Shown: positions 24,721 to 33,272 of the stretch, one piece after another
Position numbering within the stretch: the stretch's first letter is position 1
Layout: each line of letters opens with the position of its first letter
Position numbers and translations under genes: made by a program
From: an uncultured Ruminococcus sp.
Lineage (GTDB): Bacteria > Bacillota > Clostridia > Oscillospirales > CAG-272
Direction: 5' to 3'
DNA length: 37,545 nt
NCBI GenBank assembly: GCA_902762505.1
Contig: CACWOQ010000018.1
Coordinates: 1 to 37,545 of the forward strand
Notes under the pieces: model-generated
Told to the model about the DNA's origin: nothing
Database searches by the model: none
Seen by the model: only the letters and a program-made list of their open reading frames with translations

Positions 24721-25901
24721 CATCTTACGTTTTCAATCACTTCCGCGGCGCGGTAAAGCGGTACGGGATCGGAAACGTGCTCCGGGAAGCTCGCCGCGGC
24801 CTTTGAGAACGCCGCCGTGAATTCAAACGGAGTACGGACGCCGTCCGATACGAACGATCCGTCGCAGATCAGCTCAAGCGTCTTCGTGCCGTCGTATTTG
24901 CCGTTTATCTGCGCCCCGCGCACGGTCACGCCGTCCTTCGAGGATCTCAGATCGGCTTTGAAGGAGCCGCTTTTGTACGCCGAGGCGATCTCTCCGTCAA
25001 ACGACGTCACCCTGCCGTTCTCCGTCACCGTCAGCTTGTACGATTCGGACACCGCGTCCGTGCGCCTGTCGTATCCGAGCTCAAGCTCGATATCGCCGAG
25101 CTTGCAGTAAAGCGACAGTTCGCCGTACGAGCCGGTCTCGGCACAAAGGTATCTTACGACGTCGTCCCCGGATTTGAACCTTGCGGCGAGGACCTCGCCG
25201 GTCTTGCCCGCGTTGATATATCTCTGCCAGACTATCTTCCGGGTAAACGTTTCAAGGACCGCGCCGCAAAATTCGTCGTAAAGTTGTCCGCCGGTTTTAT
25301 CGAGCTTGTGCATATACGCGTACGCGTCGAAAAAGTCCGTTATCGCCGCCTTGTATTTGTCGAGCGTCAGCGCGGCTTTCGTCTTCGCCTTCGAGAGCTT
25401 TTCGCCGTCAAGCGTAAGAGTGTATCTGTCGACCTCGACGTCGTCGTCACCCGATCTTATGCTGTCCGGCGCGATCTCGATATCCGATCCGTCCGCCGCC
25501 GACGCGACTTCCTTCACGAATTCCGCATAGATCGCCGCCATATCGCCGTATCCGAGAGGGGCGCCGTCAAGGCGGAGCGAGCCGTCGTACGAAAACGTTC
25601 TGCCTCCGACCGTCAGAGCGACCGCGTTGTCGGCTCCGCGCACGGCAAAGGCGACCTCAGTATGGGCGGTCTGCGGACCGTCCTCCGTCTCGTATACGTA
25701 TTCCGCCTGCGCCGATGCCGAAAGATCGTCGCCCGTTTTGTATAACGATCCGTGCAGCTCGGACAAAAACAGCCCGATACCGAAGCCGACGGCGGGCGAG
25801 GCGGCGGAAAACCTTTCCGTCCCGGACGTGCCGTTATTTGTGCAGGCGCAAAGCGACACGGTCAGCAGAGCCGACAGTATCAATGCCGTAATTCTCTTCA
25901 T
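24720..25901 (-). CDS. Lipoprotein of unknown function
   Basis: 393 aa. The signal peptide has lipobox SLCAC (Cys20). The mature protein alternates short beta strands with charged turns and includes YVYETEDGPQTAHTEVAF and ALTVGGRTFSYDGSLRLDG. A helical part lies in the middle (ALTLDKYKAAITDFFDAYAYM). The pattern suggests a beta-rich surface protein like those that bind envelope components, but no family was recognised. GAGG precedes the ATG. It follows murE by 9 bp and so probably shares its promoter; a tie to wall synthesis is an inference from that alone. Confidence 0.8.
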   Translation of the reverse strand: MKRITALILSALLTVSLCACTNNGTSGTERFSAASPAVGFGIGLFLSELHGSLYKTGDDLSASAQAEYVYETEDGPQTAHTEVAFAVRGADNAVALTVGGRTFSYDGSLRLDGAPLGYGDMAAIYAEFVKEVASAADGSDIEIAPDSIRSGDDDVEVDRYTLTLDGEKLSKAKTKAALTLDKYKAAITDFFDAYAYMHKLDKTGGQLYDEFCGAVLETFTRKIVWQRYINAGKTGEVLAARFKSGDDVVRYLCAETGSYGELSLYCKLGDIELELGYDRRTDAVSESYKLTVTENGRVTSFDGEIASAYKSGSFKADLRSSKDGVTVRGAQINGKYDGTKTLELICDGSFVSDGVRTPFEFTAAFSKAAASFPEHVSDPVPLYRAAEVIENVR

Positions 25902-25910
25902 ATTATAACC

Positions 25911-27416
25911 TCAAACCGTTACTTTTGATCTTTCCTTCAGCGCGTGCAGGGCGCACTCGCTGTCGGAGCGGCGCTCGTAAAGAACTCCGTTTATCCTCTG
26001 AGTCGTCTCGTCGCCGACGCCGAGGATCAGCACCACGGTATTGTCCGGCGCTTCGCGCACCGCGGTCTCCACAGCCTCCTCGCGATCGGGGATCACCGTG
26101 TATCCGGCCTTTCCCTCTCTTACACCCGCGGCGATCTGCTCCGCTATAGCGTACGGGCTTTCATAATCCGGATGCTCCGACGTGATATACACGAAATCGC
26201 TGTATTTTCCGGCGATCTTTCCGAGCGCGTATCTGCGGACCTCGGCTTTGTTGCCGACGGAGCCGAAAACGGACACGATCCTTCTGCCGGGATACTCCTT
26301 CATAACGAACGAGAATATCGTTTCAAAGGACATGGCGTTGTGTGCGTAGTCGACTATCGCGGTGACGGTCTTCTCCTCGTTGTCGTACGTCTCCATCCTG
26401 CCGGACACGGTGGTTTTTTCAAGCACCTCGCGCACGGTCTGCCCGTCTATCCCGGTGTCGAGCACGGCGGCGACCGCCGCGGCGGCGTTGTATACGTTGA
26501 AGAAGCCGGCGATGGCGAGACGGAACTCGCCGTCAAACGAAGGCGTCCTCATTCTGAAAACGGTCGCTCCGTTTTCTTTTCTGATATCGCTTACGTAAAC
26601 GTCGCAGTCCGGCGTGTCGCCGAAGGTGACGACGGCGCGGCACGCAGAGGCGGCTTCCGCCACCCTGTCGTAATGATCGCAGCCGGCGAACACCACGGCT
26701 CTGTCACACTGAGAGAAAAGCTTCAGCTTCGAGCTGAAATAATCCTCAAAGTCCGGATGCTCGACGGGGGAGATATGGTCCTCGCCTATGTTCGTGAAAA
26801 CGCCGGTGCTGAATCTGACGCCCCTTACGCGGTGATATTTGAGCGCCTGGCTCGAGACCTCGCAGGCGACGCGGCGCAGACCGTTGTCGGCGCAGGCGCA
26901 CAGTATCCTTTGAAGGTCTATCGACTCGGGCGTTGAGTTCACGCTCTCCTCGGTAACGGCTCCGTCAAAGGTCTCGACCGTGGAGATCAGACCGCAGGGC
27001 TTGTCCCCGGTCTTTTCGGCGTACCGGTCAAGCAGAGCCTTTATATAGTGTATGACGGTCGTTTTTCCCTTCGTTCCGGTGACGCCGATCACGTCGAGCC
27101 GCGAGCACGGCGTGCCGTAATACAGGTCGGAGATCTCGGCGAGAGCCGCCCTGACGTCGGACACGGTCGCGCACGGGACCGCTCCTCCGTAACGCGTCTC
27201 CGAAACGCAGCACACCGCCCCGCGGGATACGGCGTCGTCAAGATACTCGGGCTTGAAGTGATTCCCCTTGCAGATGAACAGCGTGCCGGGCACGGCTTTT
27301 TTACTGTCCGCGGTGATGAACGATACGGGAACGTCCGCGCTCCCGTCGACGCCGGTCAGCAGTCCCTTGTCCGACAGCCTGTTTATAAAATCGCTGAATT
27401 TGAAACTATGCGTCAT
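25911..27416 (-). CDS. murE: MurE-family Mur ligase with atypical substrate motif
   Basis: 501 aa from the ATG at 27416 (GGGGGA upstream); the longer frame to 27488 would include the promoter. GVTGTKGKTT is the ATP-binding loop, STPESIDL and CEVSSQALKYHRV the central motifs, and FTNIGEDHI is present. MurE adds the third residue to UDP-MurNAc-Ala-Glu. DAP-type enzymes carry DNPR, where Arg binds the DAP carboxylate. Here the aligned segment is E414-H-P-D417 (SEHPDYESP), and the later GKGHE-like segment reads GVGDETTQ. The amino acid added is therefore uncertain, and this may be a MurE paralogue. It shares a divergent promoter region with the XRE-cupin gene. Confidence 0.85.
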   Translation of the reverse strand: MTHSFKFSDFINRLSDKGLLTGVDGSADVPVSFITADSKKAVPGTLFICKGNHFKPEYLDDAVSRGAVCCVSETRYGGAVPCATVSDVRAALAEISDLYYGTPCSRLDVIGVTGTKGKTTVIHYIKALLDRYAEKTGDKPCGLISTVETFDGAVTEESVNSTPESIDLQRILCACADNGLRRVACEVSSQALKYHRVRGVRFSTGVFTNIGEDHISPVEHPDFEDYFSSKLKLFSQCDRAVVFAGCDHYDRVAEAASACRAVVTFGDTPDCDVYVSDIRKENGATVFRMRTPSFDGEFRLAIAGFFNVYNAAAAVAAVLDTGIDGQTVREVLEKTTVSGRMETYDNEEKTVTAIVDYAHNAMSFETIFSFVMKEYPGRRIVSVFGSVGNKAEVRRYALGKIAGKYSDFVYITSEHPDYESPYAIAEQIAAGVREGKAGYTVIPDREEAVETAVREAPDNTVVLILGVGDETTQRINGVLYERRSDSECALHALKERSKVTV

Positions 27417-27447
27417 GATGATCCCCCGGATTGAGTTCTTTAACCGA

Positions 27448-27476
27448 ATTATAACCGAAAAATAATAAAAAATCAA
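27448..27476 (-). promoter_or_regulatory. Sigma-A promoter for murE
   Basis: Read leftward: TTGATT (27471-27476), 17 bp, TATAAT (27448-27453), 31 bp upstream of the chosen start. Its -35 is 21 bp from the -35 of the divergent XRE-cupin promoter. Confidence 0.85.
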
Positions 27477-27497
27477 CCCGAAAAGCACTCCTATCTA

Positions 27498-27526
27498 TTG
27501 AAATATGTAAAAAAATATGGTAAAAT
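27498..27526 (+). promoter_or_regulatory. Sigma-A promoter for the XRE-cupin/rsmE operon
   Basis: TTGAAA (27498-27503), 17 bp, TAAAAT (27521-27526), with TGG before the -10. A direct repeat AAATATG (27501-27507 and 27513-27519) covers the -35 and spacer and could be an operator, though the AT-rich context weakens this. Confidence 0.85.
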
Positions 27527-27556
27527 AGATCAGCAAAACATATCACGGAGGCATAC

Positions 27557-28135
27557 ATGGAATTATCAGATCTCAAAAACATAGGCACGCGTCTTTTCAC
27601 GATGCGCGATATACTCGATATTTCCGTCGAAGAGATGGCTGCCGTCACCGGAACGACGCCGGAATTCTACACGGCGTGCGAACGCGGGGAAAACGATATA
27701 CCGATCTCGTTTCTTTATAAATGCGCCCATCATCTGGGCGTTGACGTTACGGATCTTCTGATGGGAGAGACGCCGCGTCTGTCCGTATATCAGGTCGTAC
27801 GTAAAAACGAGGGCGTCCCGGTCGAGCGCCGTCACGGTTTTTCGTATAAGAACATGTCGTATCTGTTCAAGGGCAGAAAGGTCGAGCCGTTCATGGTGAC
27901 CGCGCCTTATTCGGACGCGGCGCAGAACGCGCCGGTCCAGCTTTCCGTTCACGCGGGGCAGGAGTTCGATATGGTGATCAGCGGAACGCTCCGCATGGTC
28001 GTCGACGGAAAGACCGAGATGCTTGAGGAGGGCGACTGCATCTACCTCGATTCGTCTTATCCTCACGGAATGATCGCGACCGGCGGCAGCGACTGCTCGT
28101 TTCTTGCCGTCGTTATCCCTGAGAATGAAGAATGA
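27557..28135 (+). CDS. XRE-family regulator with C-terminal cupin domain
   Basis: 192 aa. An HTH domain spans about residues 8-66 (ISVEEMAAVTGTTPEFYTACERG as recognition region). A cupin beta-barrel covers about 115-190, with VHAGQEFDMVISGTLRMVVDGKTEMLEEGDCIYLDSSYPHGM. Family members sense a small molecule through the cupin and often repress their own promoter. The His of SYPHGM and the Glu of GQEFD could bind a metal. GGAGG precedes the ATG. It is coupled to rsmE by ATGA and is divergent from murE. The ligand is unknown. Confidence 0.92.
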   Translation: MELSDLKNIGTRLFTMRDILDISVEEMAAVTGTTPEFYTACERGENDIPISFLYKCAHHLGVDVTDLLMGETPRLSVYQVVRKNEGVPVERRHGFSYKNMSYLFKGRKVEPFMVTAPYSDAAQNAPVQLSVHAGQEFDMVISGTLRMVVDGKTEMLEEGDCIYLDSSYPHGMIATGGSDCSFLAVVIPENEE

Positions 28136-28854
28136 CGCGGATATTCGTCAATAAAGAGGCGCTTTCGTCGGATACCGTGACGCTGTCCGGGGGCGACGCC
28201 GTACACGTCTGCTCCGCGCTCAGGATGAGGCAGGGCGAGAAGCTGATCCTCTGCGACGGCGAAGGCTCCGAGGCGCTGTGCGAGATAGTCTCGTCGTCGC
28301 CCGGCGCCGTCGTATGCGCCGTCTCCGCGCGGCAGTCTTCTGTTTCCGAGCTTCCCGTCGCCGTGCATTTTTATCAGGCGCTGCCGAAATCCGACAAGTT
28401 CGAATTCATCATACAGAAGCTCACCGAGCTCGGCGCCTGCGCGGTGACACCGGTGCTGTCCGACAGGTGCATCTCACGCCCGGACGGCAAGTCTCTTGAA
28501 AAAAAGCTGCGCCGTTGGTCCGACATAGCGCGTGAGGCGGCTCAGCAGAGCGGACGCGGCGTCATACCGCTGATCACGCCCGCATTATCGTTTACGGACG
28601 CCGTCGCCTCCGCGTCCGGCGTGCGGATCTTTTGCGACGAGGACGAGCGCGTAGTGCCTCTGTCCGACGCCGTAAAAGACAAAACCGCAAAAGAGATAAG
28701 CGTATTCATCGGTCCCGAGGGCGGCTGGTCCGCGCGCGAAAGGGAGAGCGCCCGGGCGGCGGGTCTTACGTCCGTTACGTTCGGAAAAAGGATACTCCGC
28801 TGTGAGACGGCGCCGGTTTACGTCATGTCGGTAATAGCTTACGAATTCGGTTAA
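28132..28854 (+). CDS. rsmE: 16S rRNA (uracil1498-N3)-methyltransferase
   Basis: 240 aa. An N-terminal PUA-like domain is followed by a SPOUT methyltransferase domain. The SAM-binding knot is recognisable as IGPEGGWSARERESA and FGKRILRCETAP. LPKSDKFEFIIQKLTELG is also typical. It methylates N3 of U1498 in 16S rRNA. Its ATG overlaps the stop of the XRE-cupin gene. A small hairpin over its stop codon has no T-run, and no terminator was found before the next gene. Confidence 0.96.
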   Translation: MTRIFVNKEALSSDTVTLSGGDAVHVCSALRMRQGEKLILCDGEGSEALCEIVSSSPGAVVCAVSARQSSVSELPVAVHFYQALPKSDKFEFIIQKLTELGACAVTPVLSDRCISRPDGKSLEKKLRRWSDIAREAAQQSGRGVIPLITPALSFTDAVASASGVRIFCDEDERVVPLSDAVKDKTAKEISVFIGPEGGWSARERESARAAGLTSVTFGKRILRCETAPVYVMSVIAYEFG

Positions 28855-28944
28855 ATTCGTCAAATCATCCAAAAAAACACCCCTTTTGGCAAAATGTTTA
28901 TAAAAAATTTTGTGTATTATATAGAAATGCGTGAAAAGACGCGC

Positions 28945-28950
28945 TATAAT
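28945..28950 (+). promoter_or_regulatory. Candidate -10 for the CdaR-ftsEX operon
   Basis: TATAAT lies 45 bp before the ATG at 28995. TAGAAA at 28923-28928 gives a weak -35 at 16 bp. The 128-bp upstream gap is AT-rich and otherwise featureless. Confidence 0.45.
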
Positions 28951-28994
28951 GTTATTTAAAATAGCACAAATCTGAAAAGGAAATGGTCAAAGAA

Positions 28995-30080
28995 ATGTCA
29001 AACAGGCTTTTTCAAAGTATAATACACCAGATGAAGGACGTGGTAGACCGCACAATAGGCGTCATAGACGAAAACGGAGCGGTGATCGCTTGTTCCGAAC
29101 TCGTGCGCATCGGTGAGATACGCCGCGGTGTCAAGGACGAGCTTGCATACACCTCCGAGACCGTTTGCATCAACGGCTTCACGTACCGTCCCATCGGCTC
29201 CGCCGCAAGGGTAGAGTACGCCGTGTTCGCCGAGGGGGACGACAAGATGGCGGAAAAGATCTGCGGGATACTCGCCGTATCGCTTTCCAACATCAAAAAC
29301 CTTTATGACGAGAAATACGACAAAGGCTCTTTCATCAAAAACATCATCCTCGACAACATACTGCCGTCCGATATATACATCAAATCGAAAGAGCTGCATT
29401 TCAATACCGACGTACTCCGCGTGGTGATGCTGATCAAATTCACCTCGAGGACGGACGCCGTCCCGTTCGATATGGTCGCCGGAATGTTCCCGGACAAGAG
29501 CAAGGACTACGTCATAAGCGTCGGCGAGCACGATATCGTCGTCGTCAAGGAGGTAAAGCCCAATTACAATCCGGCTGACGTGTTCGAGCTTGCGCGCCAG
29601 ATCTCCGATACGCTCCAGTCCGAATTCTATACGAAGGTCTGCATAGGCATCGGCTCCGCGGCGGACGGCGTGAAGGATCTCGCGCGTTCGTTCAAGGAAG
29701 CGCAGGTCGCGCTTGAGGTCGGCAAGGTGTTCGACACGGAAAAGGATATAGTCGCGTACGAAAACCTCGGCATCGGCAGGCTGATTTACCAGCTTCCGAC
29801 GACGCTGTGCGAAATGTTTTTGCACGAGATATTCAAAAAGGAATCGCTCGACCAGCTCGACCGCGAGACTCTGCAGACGATACAGTGCTTCTTCGAGAAC
29901 AACCTGAACGTCTCCGAGACCTCGAGGAAGCTGTTCGTTCACAGAAACACCCTCGTTTACAGACTTGAAAAAATAAAAAAGATGACCGGGCTCGATCTGC
30001 GTGAATTTGACGACGCGATCACCTTCAAGGTAGCTCTCATGGTCAAAAAATACCTTTCAAGCAAGCCCGTGAAATTCTGA
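28995..30080 (+). CDS. CdaR/PucR-type transcriptional regulator
   Basis: 361 aa from this ATG. An ATG at 28983 adds four residues but sits only 2 bp from AAAAGG. The N-terminal part (LFQSIIHQMKDVVDRTIGVIDENG) is the sugar-diacid-recognition type sensor seen in CdaR. A GGDEF-like degenerate middle domain follows (about 130-245). The C-terminal PucR HTH is clear: FFENNLNVSETSRKLFVHRNTLVYRLEKI. The ligand is not deducible; sugar diacids are known only for some members. It ends 17 bp before ftsE, so it may be co-transcribed with division genes. Confidence 0.88.
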   Translation: MSNRLFQSIIHQMKDVVDRTIGVIDENGAVIACSELVRIGEIRRGVKDELAYTSETVCINGFTYRPIGSAARVEYAVFAEGDDKMAEKICGILAVSLSNIKNLYDEKYDKGSFIKNIILDNILPSDIYIKSKELHFNTDVLRVVMLIKFTSRTDAVPFDMVAGMFPDKSKDYVISVGEHDIVVVKEVKPNYNPADVFELARQISDTLQSEFYTKVCIGIGSAADGVKDLARSFKEAQVALEVGKVFDTEKDIVAYENLGIGRLIYQLPTTLCEMFLHEIFKKESLDQLDRETLQTIQCFFENNLNVSETSRKLFVHRNTLVYRLEKIKKMTGLDLREFDDAITFKVALMVKKYLSSKPVKF

Positions 30081-30097
30081 CGCTATACAGGAACAAA

Positions 30098-30802
30098 ATG
30101 ATCGAATTCAAACACGTAACGAAAACGTACAGATCGTCCACACGCGACACGACAGTCATCGCTCTGAACGACGTCAATCTCCGGATCAACGACGGAGAGG
30201 TCGTGTTCATCGTCGGCGAGAACGGCTCCGGCAAGACGACCCTGATGAGGCTTCTCACCAGGATGGAGGTGCCGACGTCGGGAACTCTCACCGTCGACGG
30301 ACAGGATCTGAAAAAAATAAGAAAAAGAAAGATCCCGGACTACCGCTGCAAGATCGGCATGGATTTCCAGGATTACAGACTTTTCCCGAAATTCACGGTA
30401 TACGAGAACGTTGCGTTCGCAATGCGCGTTCTCGGCAAATCGTCCAAAAACATAAAGAAGACCGTGCCCCTCGTGCTCTCCATGCTCGACATCTCGGCGC
30501 GCGCGGACCACTTCCCGCCCGAGATATCCGGCGGCGAACAGCAGCGCACGGCGCTGGCGAGGGCGCTCGTCAACAACCCGAAGATACTCATAGCCGACGA
30601 GCCGACGGCGAACCTCTCCCCGGCGATGAGCCGCGAGGTCATGGATCTGCTCGTTTCTCTCGGCGAAAACGGAAAGCGCACGGTGCTCGTCATAACGCAC
30701 GACGTAAAGCTTATTTCCAACTACGCTCACAAGCGCATAGTAAAGCTCGAGCGCGGAAGGATCGTATCCGACACCGGAGCGGAGGTGAGCGCCGATGCGT
30801 AG
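30098..30802 (+). CDS. ftsE: Cell-division ATP-binding protein FtsE
   Basis: 234 aa ABC ATPase. Walker A is GENGSGKT (40-47, Lys46), the signature is ISGGEQQRTALARAL, and Walker B is ILIADEPTANLSP. It follows the FtsE pattern, including the DYRLFPKFTVYENVAFAM Q-loop region. FtsEX does not transport; it transmits ATP cycling to wall hydrolases outside. It overlaps ftsX by 8 bp. AGGA precedes the ATG. Confidence 0.96.
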   Translation: MIEFKHVTKTYRSSTRDTTVIALNDVNLRINDGEVVFIVGENGSGKTTLMRLLTRMEVPTSGTLTVDGQDLKKIRKRKIPDYRCKIGMDFQDYRLFPKFTVYENVAFAMRVLGKSSKNIKKTVPLVLSMLDISARADHFPPEISGGEQQRTALARALVNNPKILIADEPTANLSPAMSREVMDLLVSLGENGKRTVLVITHDVKLISNYAHKRIVKLERGRIVSDTGAEVSADA

Positions 30803-31709
30803 ATACAGTTTTTCCTATCTGATGAGCCGCAGCCTCAAAGGCTTTTCCCGCAACGGACTGATGTCCGTCGCCTCGGTGCTCATACTCACGTCCTGCATGC
30901 TTATATCCGGCAACTTCGGACTGATAATATACAACCTTTACGTCAATCTGCACTCTCTGAACGAGTTGAACGAGATCGTCTGCATGTGCAGCTACGAAAA
31001 GCTGCCCGACGAGCAGTACAGTCAGCTTTACGACAGGCTCACCGCTCTGCCGCACGTCGAATCGGTCGAATACACGTCGCGTGAGGAAGCGCTTCAGCGC
31101 ATGCGTGAAAAATACGCTCAGCATCCGCAGCTGCTCGACAGATTCAACGATGAGAACAACCCGTTCTTCGAGGTATACACGATAACGTATTCCGGGAGCG
31201 ACAGGGACGCGACGAATCTGCTCTTCACTTTGAAAAACAAGAACGAATTCCCCGAATTCCGCGCCGTATCGGACAGGATCGAAACGGCAAACACGCTTGA
31301 AAAGCTGAAAAACACGATCCTGTGGATCTTCGGCGGCTTCATGATCATACTCGTCTTCATCTCCGTCGTCATAATCATGAACACGGTAAGGATGGCGATC
31401 AGCGCCCGCCGTGAGGAAATAGAGATAATGAGATATATCGGCGCGACGGGGTGGTTCATTTCGTTCCCGTTCATGATGGAATCGTTCATTACGGGTCTGA
31501 TCTCCGCGGCTATCGCGTTCGTTCTTCAGATCATAACGTACGACTACATGATAAGGCTCCTCACGTCCGACGCGGCGGCGGCAGGTATGATAACGATCGT
31601 GCCGTTCGCACAGGTCTGGTATTTCGTCCTGCTCGGCTTCATCGTTCTCGGATTCGTAACGAGCTATATCGGAGCGAAGATATCTCTGTCAAAATACATA
31701 AAAGTCTGA
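30795..31709 (+). CDS. ftsX: Cell-division membrane protein FtsX
   Basis: 304 aa. There are four transmembrane segments, one near residues 22-47 and three in the C-terminal half. A large extracellular loop between the first and second (about 50-165) is the part that contacts wall hydrolases. NTVRMAISARREEIEIMRYIGAT is the conserved cytoplasmic coupling segment of FtsX. GGAGGTGAG before the ATG lies inside ftsE. The next gene encodes a coiled-coil M23 protein, the likely partner. Confidence 0.95.
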   Translation: MRRYSFSYLMSRSLKGFSRNGLMSVASVLILTSCMLISGNFGLIIYNLYVNLHSLNELNEIVCMCSYEKLPDEQYSQLYDRLTALPHVESVEYTSREEALQRMREKYAQHPQLLDRFNDENNPFFEVYTITYSGSDRDATNLLFTLKNKNEFPEFRAVSDRIETANTLEKLKNTILWIFGGFMIILVFISVVIIMNTVRMAISARREEIEIMRYIGATGWFISFPFMMESFITGLISAAIAFVLQIITYDYMIRLLTSDAAAAGMITIVPFAQVWYFVLLGFIVLGFVTSYIGAKISLSKYIKV

Positions 31710-31732
31710 TTTAAAGGAGGACGCGCAGCAAT

Positions 31733-33181
31733 ATGAAAAGAATACTCAAAGCAATTTCAGCCGTACTCGCGCTTCTCGCAGTCGCCTCGGCGTTCTCCGT
31801 AATGCCCGGCGCCGCGGTCACGAACGACAAAATAAAGGCGAAGCAAAACGAGATCAGCGCCCTGCAGGAGCTGCTTTCTCAAAAGAAGAACGCGTCAGCC
31901 GCCGCAAGGGACAGGATAAGCGAAATAAAGAACGAGATCGAAAAGACCGAGGAATCAAAAGAGGATCTGATATTCCGTATAGGCGAGCTCAACGACGAGA
32001 TCGTCACGACAAAGGACATCGTTTCCGCGTATGAGGAGCTTGTTGCCCTCAAGGAGGACGAAATATCCGATACGGAAAATGAGCTTCAGTCTCAGGAATC
32101 CGCACTCGTTGAATTTCTCCGTTACGACTACGAATCCGGAAGCTCGAGCCTCAAAACGATAGAATTTCTGCTCGACTCCGCTTCTTTATCCGACTTTCTG
32201 TCGAATATACATTATATAGGCACTCTGATGGACTATCAGGAACACCTGATACAGAGTCTTGAAAACACCGTCACCAAGCGCGAAAGCCAGCTGTATGATC
32301 TGAACGTCGTAAAGGCGGAAAAAGAGAAATACGCGGCGCAGCTTTCGGTGCAGCTTGCAGAGGCTGAGGAGCTCAAACGGCAGAAGCTCGAGTATATAAT
32401 GAAGCTCGAGGCCGATCAGCTCGAATACGAGGCGCTGCTCGAGACCGAGGAGGAGGCGGAAGCCTCGATCGCCTCGGAGATAGCGCGCGCGAAGACCGAA
32501 GAGGCTAAGCTGATAAAGGACGAGGAAGAACGTCAGCGCAAGCTCGAGGAGGAGCGCAGACGCAAGGAAGAGGAAGAACGCAAAAAGCGCGAGGCTGAGG
32601 AAGCCGCGAGAAAAGCGCGTGAGGCCGCCGATAAAGCCGCGAAGGACGAGGAAGCCGCCGCAAGAGCGAAGCTCGCGGAGCTGAACGCCGCGGCGTACGG
32701 CAGCGGCGGATATCTGTGGCCGCTGCCGATGTCGAAATTCCGCATTACCGGCTGGTTCGGATACGAGCCGAGCCCGCTGTCTTCCGGCATAAGATTCCAC
32801 AAGGCCATCGACCTCGGCGCGGGGAGAGGCGTTGACATCTACGCGTCGCGCGCCGGCAAGGTCATCACGGCTAAGTATTCGTCGTCTTACGGCAACTACG
32901 TGATGATACTTCATTCGGACGGATATATAACGCTTTACGCGCACGCGTCGAAGCTTCTCGTAAAAACGGGACAGAAGGTCAAGCAGGGCGACGTCATTGC
33001 CCTCGTCGGAACTACCGGCGACAGCACCGGCAACCATCTCCATTTCGAGATAATCCAGCCCGACGGCAGGACGAGAGAGGACCCGATGCTCTACTTCCCC
33101 AAGATCCTCGAGCTCCGCATAAAGGACAGCCCGAGATACGATTCTCTCAACAAACCGAGAAAAAAGGTCTGGAAGGTCTGA
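31733..33181 (+). CDS. EnvC-like coiled-coil M23 peptidase
   Basis: 482 aa. A signal peptide (about 1-29, ending near PGAA) is followed by a long coiled coil (about 32-315) ending in a Lys/Glu/Arg-rich stretch. An M23 domain follows at about 325-465. Zinc ligands are complete: H356 and D360 (HKAID), H404 (YAH) and H437 (HLHFE, with H435), so it should be an active endopeptidase, unlike EnvC itself, which is degenerate. It probably cleaves peptidoglycan cross-bridges under FtsEX control. AAAGGAGG precedes the ATG, 23 bp after ftsX. Confidence 0.94.
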   Translation: MKRILKAISAVLALLAVASAFSVMPGAAVTNDKIKAKQNEISALQELLSQKKNASAAARDRISEIKNEIEKTEESKEDLIFRIGELNDEIVTTKDIVSAYEELVALKEDEISDTENELQSQESALVEFLRYDYESGSSSLKTIEFLLDSASLSDFLSNIHYIGTLMDYQEHLIQSLENTVTKRESQLYDLNVVKAEKEKYAAQLSVQLAEAEELKRQKLEYIMKLEADQLEYEALLETEEEAEASIASEIARAKTEEAKLIKDEEERQRKLEEERRRKEEEERKKREAEEAARKAREAADKAAKDEEAAARAKLAELNAAAYGSGGYLWPLPMSKFRITGWFGYEPSPLSSGIRFHKAIDLGAGRGVDIYASRAGKVITAKYSSSYGNYVMILHSDGYITLYAHASKLLVKTGQKVKQGDVIALVGTTGDSTGNHLHFEIIQPDGRTREDPMLYFPKILELRIKDSPRYDSLNKPRKKVWKV

Positions 33182-33202
33182 CAAAAATCAAAAACAGATA
33201 AA

Positions 33203-33230
33203 ACGGGCGCGGCGCCATACCCGCGTCCGT
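33203..33230. repeat. Strong GC-rich hairpin between the M23 and ctpA genes
   Basis: ACGGGCGCGG (33203-33212) pairs with CCGCGTCCGT (33221-33230), a 10-bp stem with one G-T pair and an 8-nt loop. On the + strand there is no T-run after it, so it is not a normal rightward terminator. On the - strand it is followed by TTTTAT. It may be a processing or attenuation element, or a repeat. Confidence 0.5.
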
Positions 33231-33272
33231 CAATTCATTATTTCCGACGTATAAAACGAAAGGATCAAGCAA

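Noticed and set aside
25944..26936. Plus-strand open frame (330 codons) within murE
   Set aside because: Opposite the MurE catalytic core; no ribosome site, promoter or domain.
28841..28860. ACGAATT/AATTCGT hairpin over the rsmE stop as a terminator
   Set aside because: The stem is weak and AT-rich and no T-run follows.
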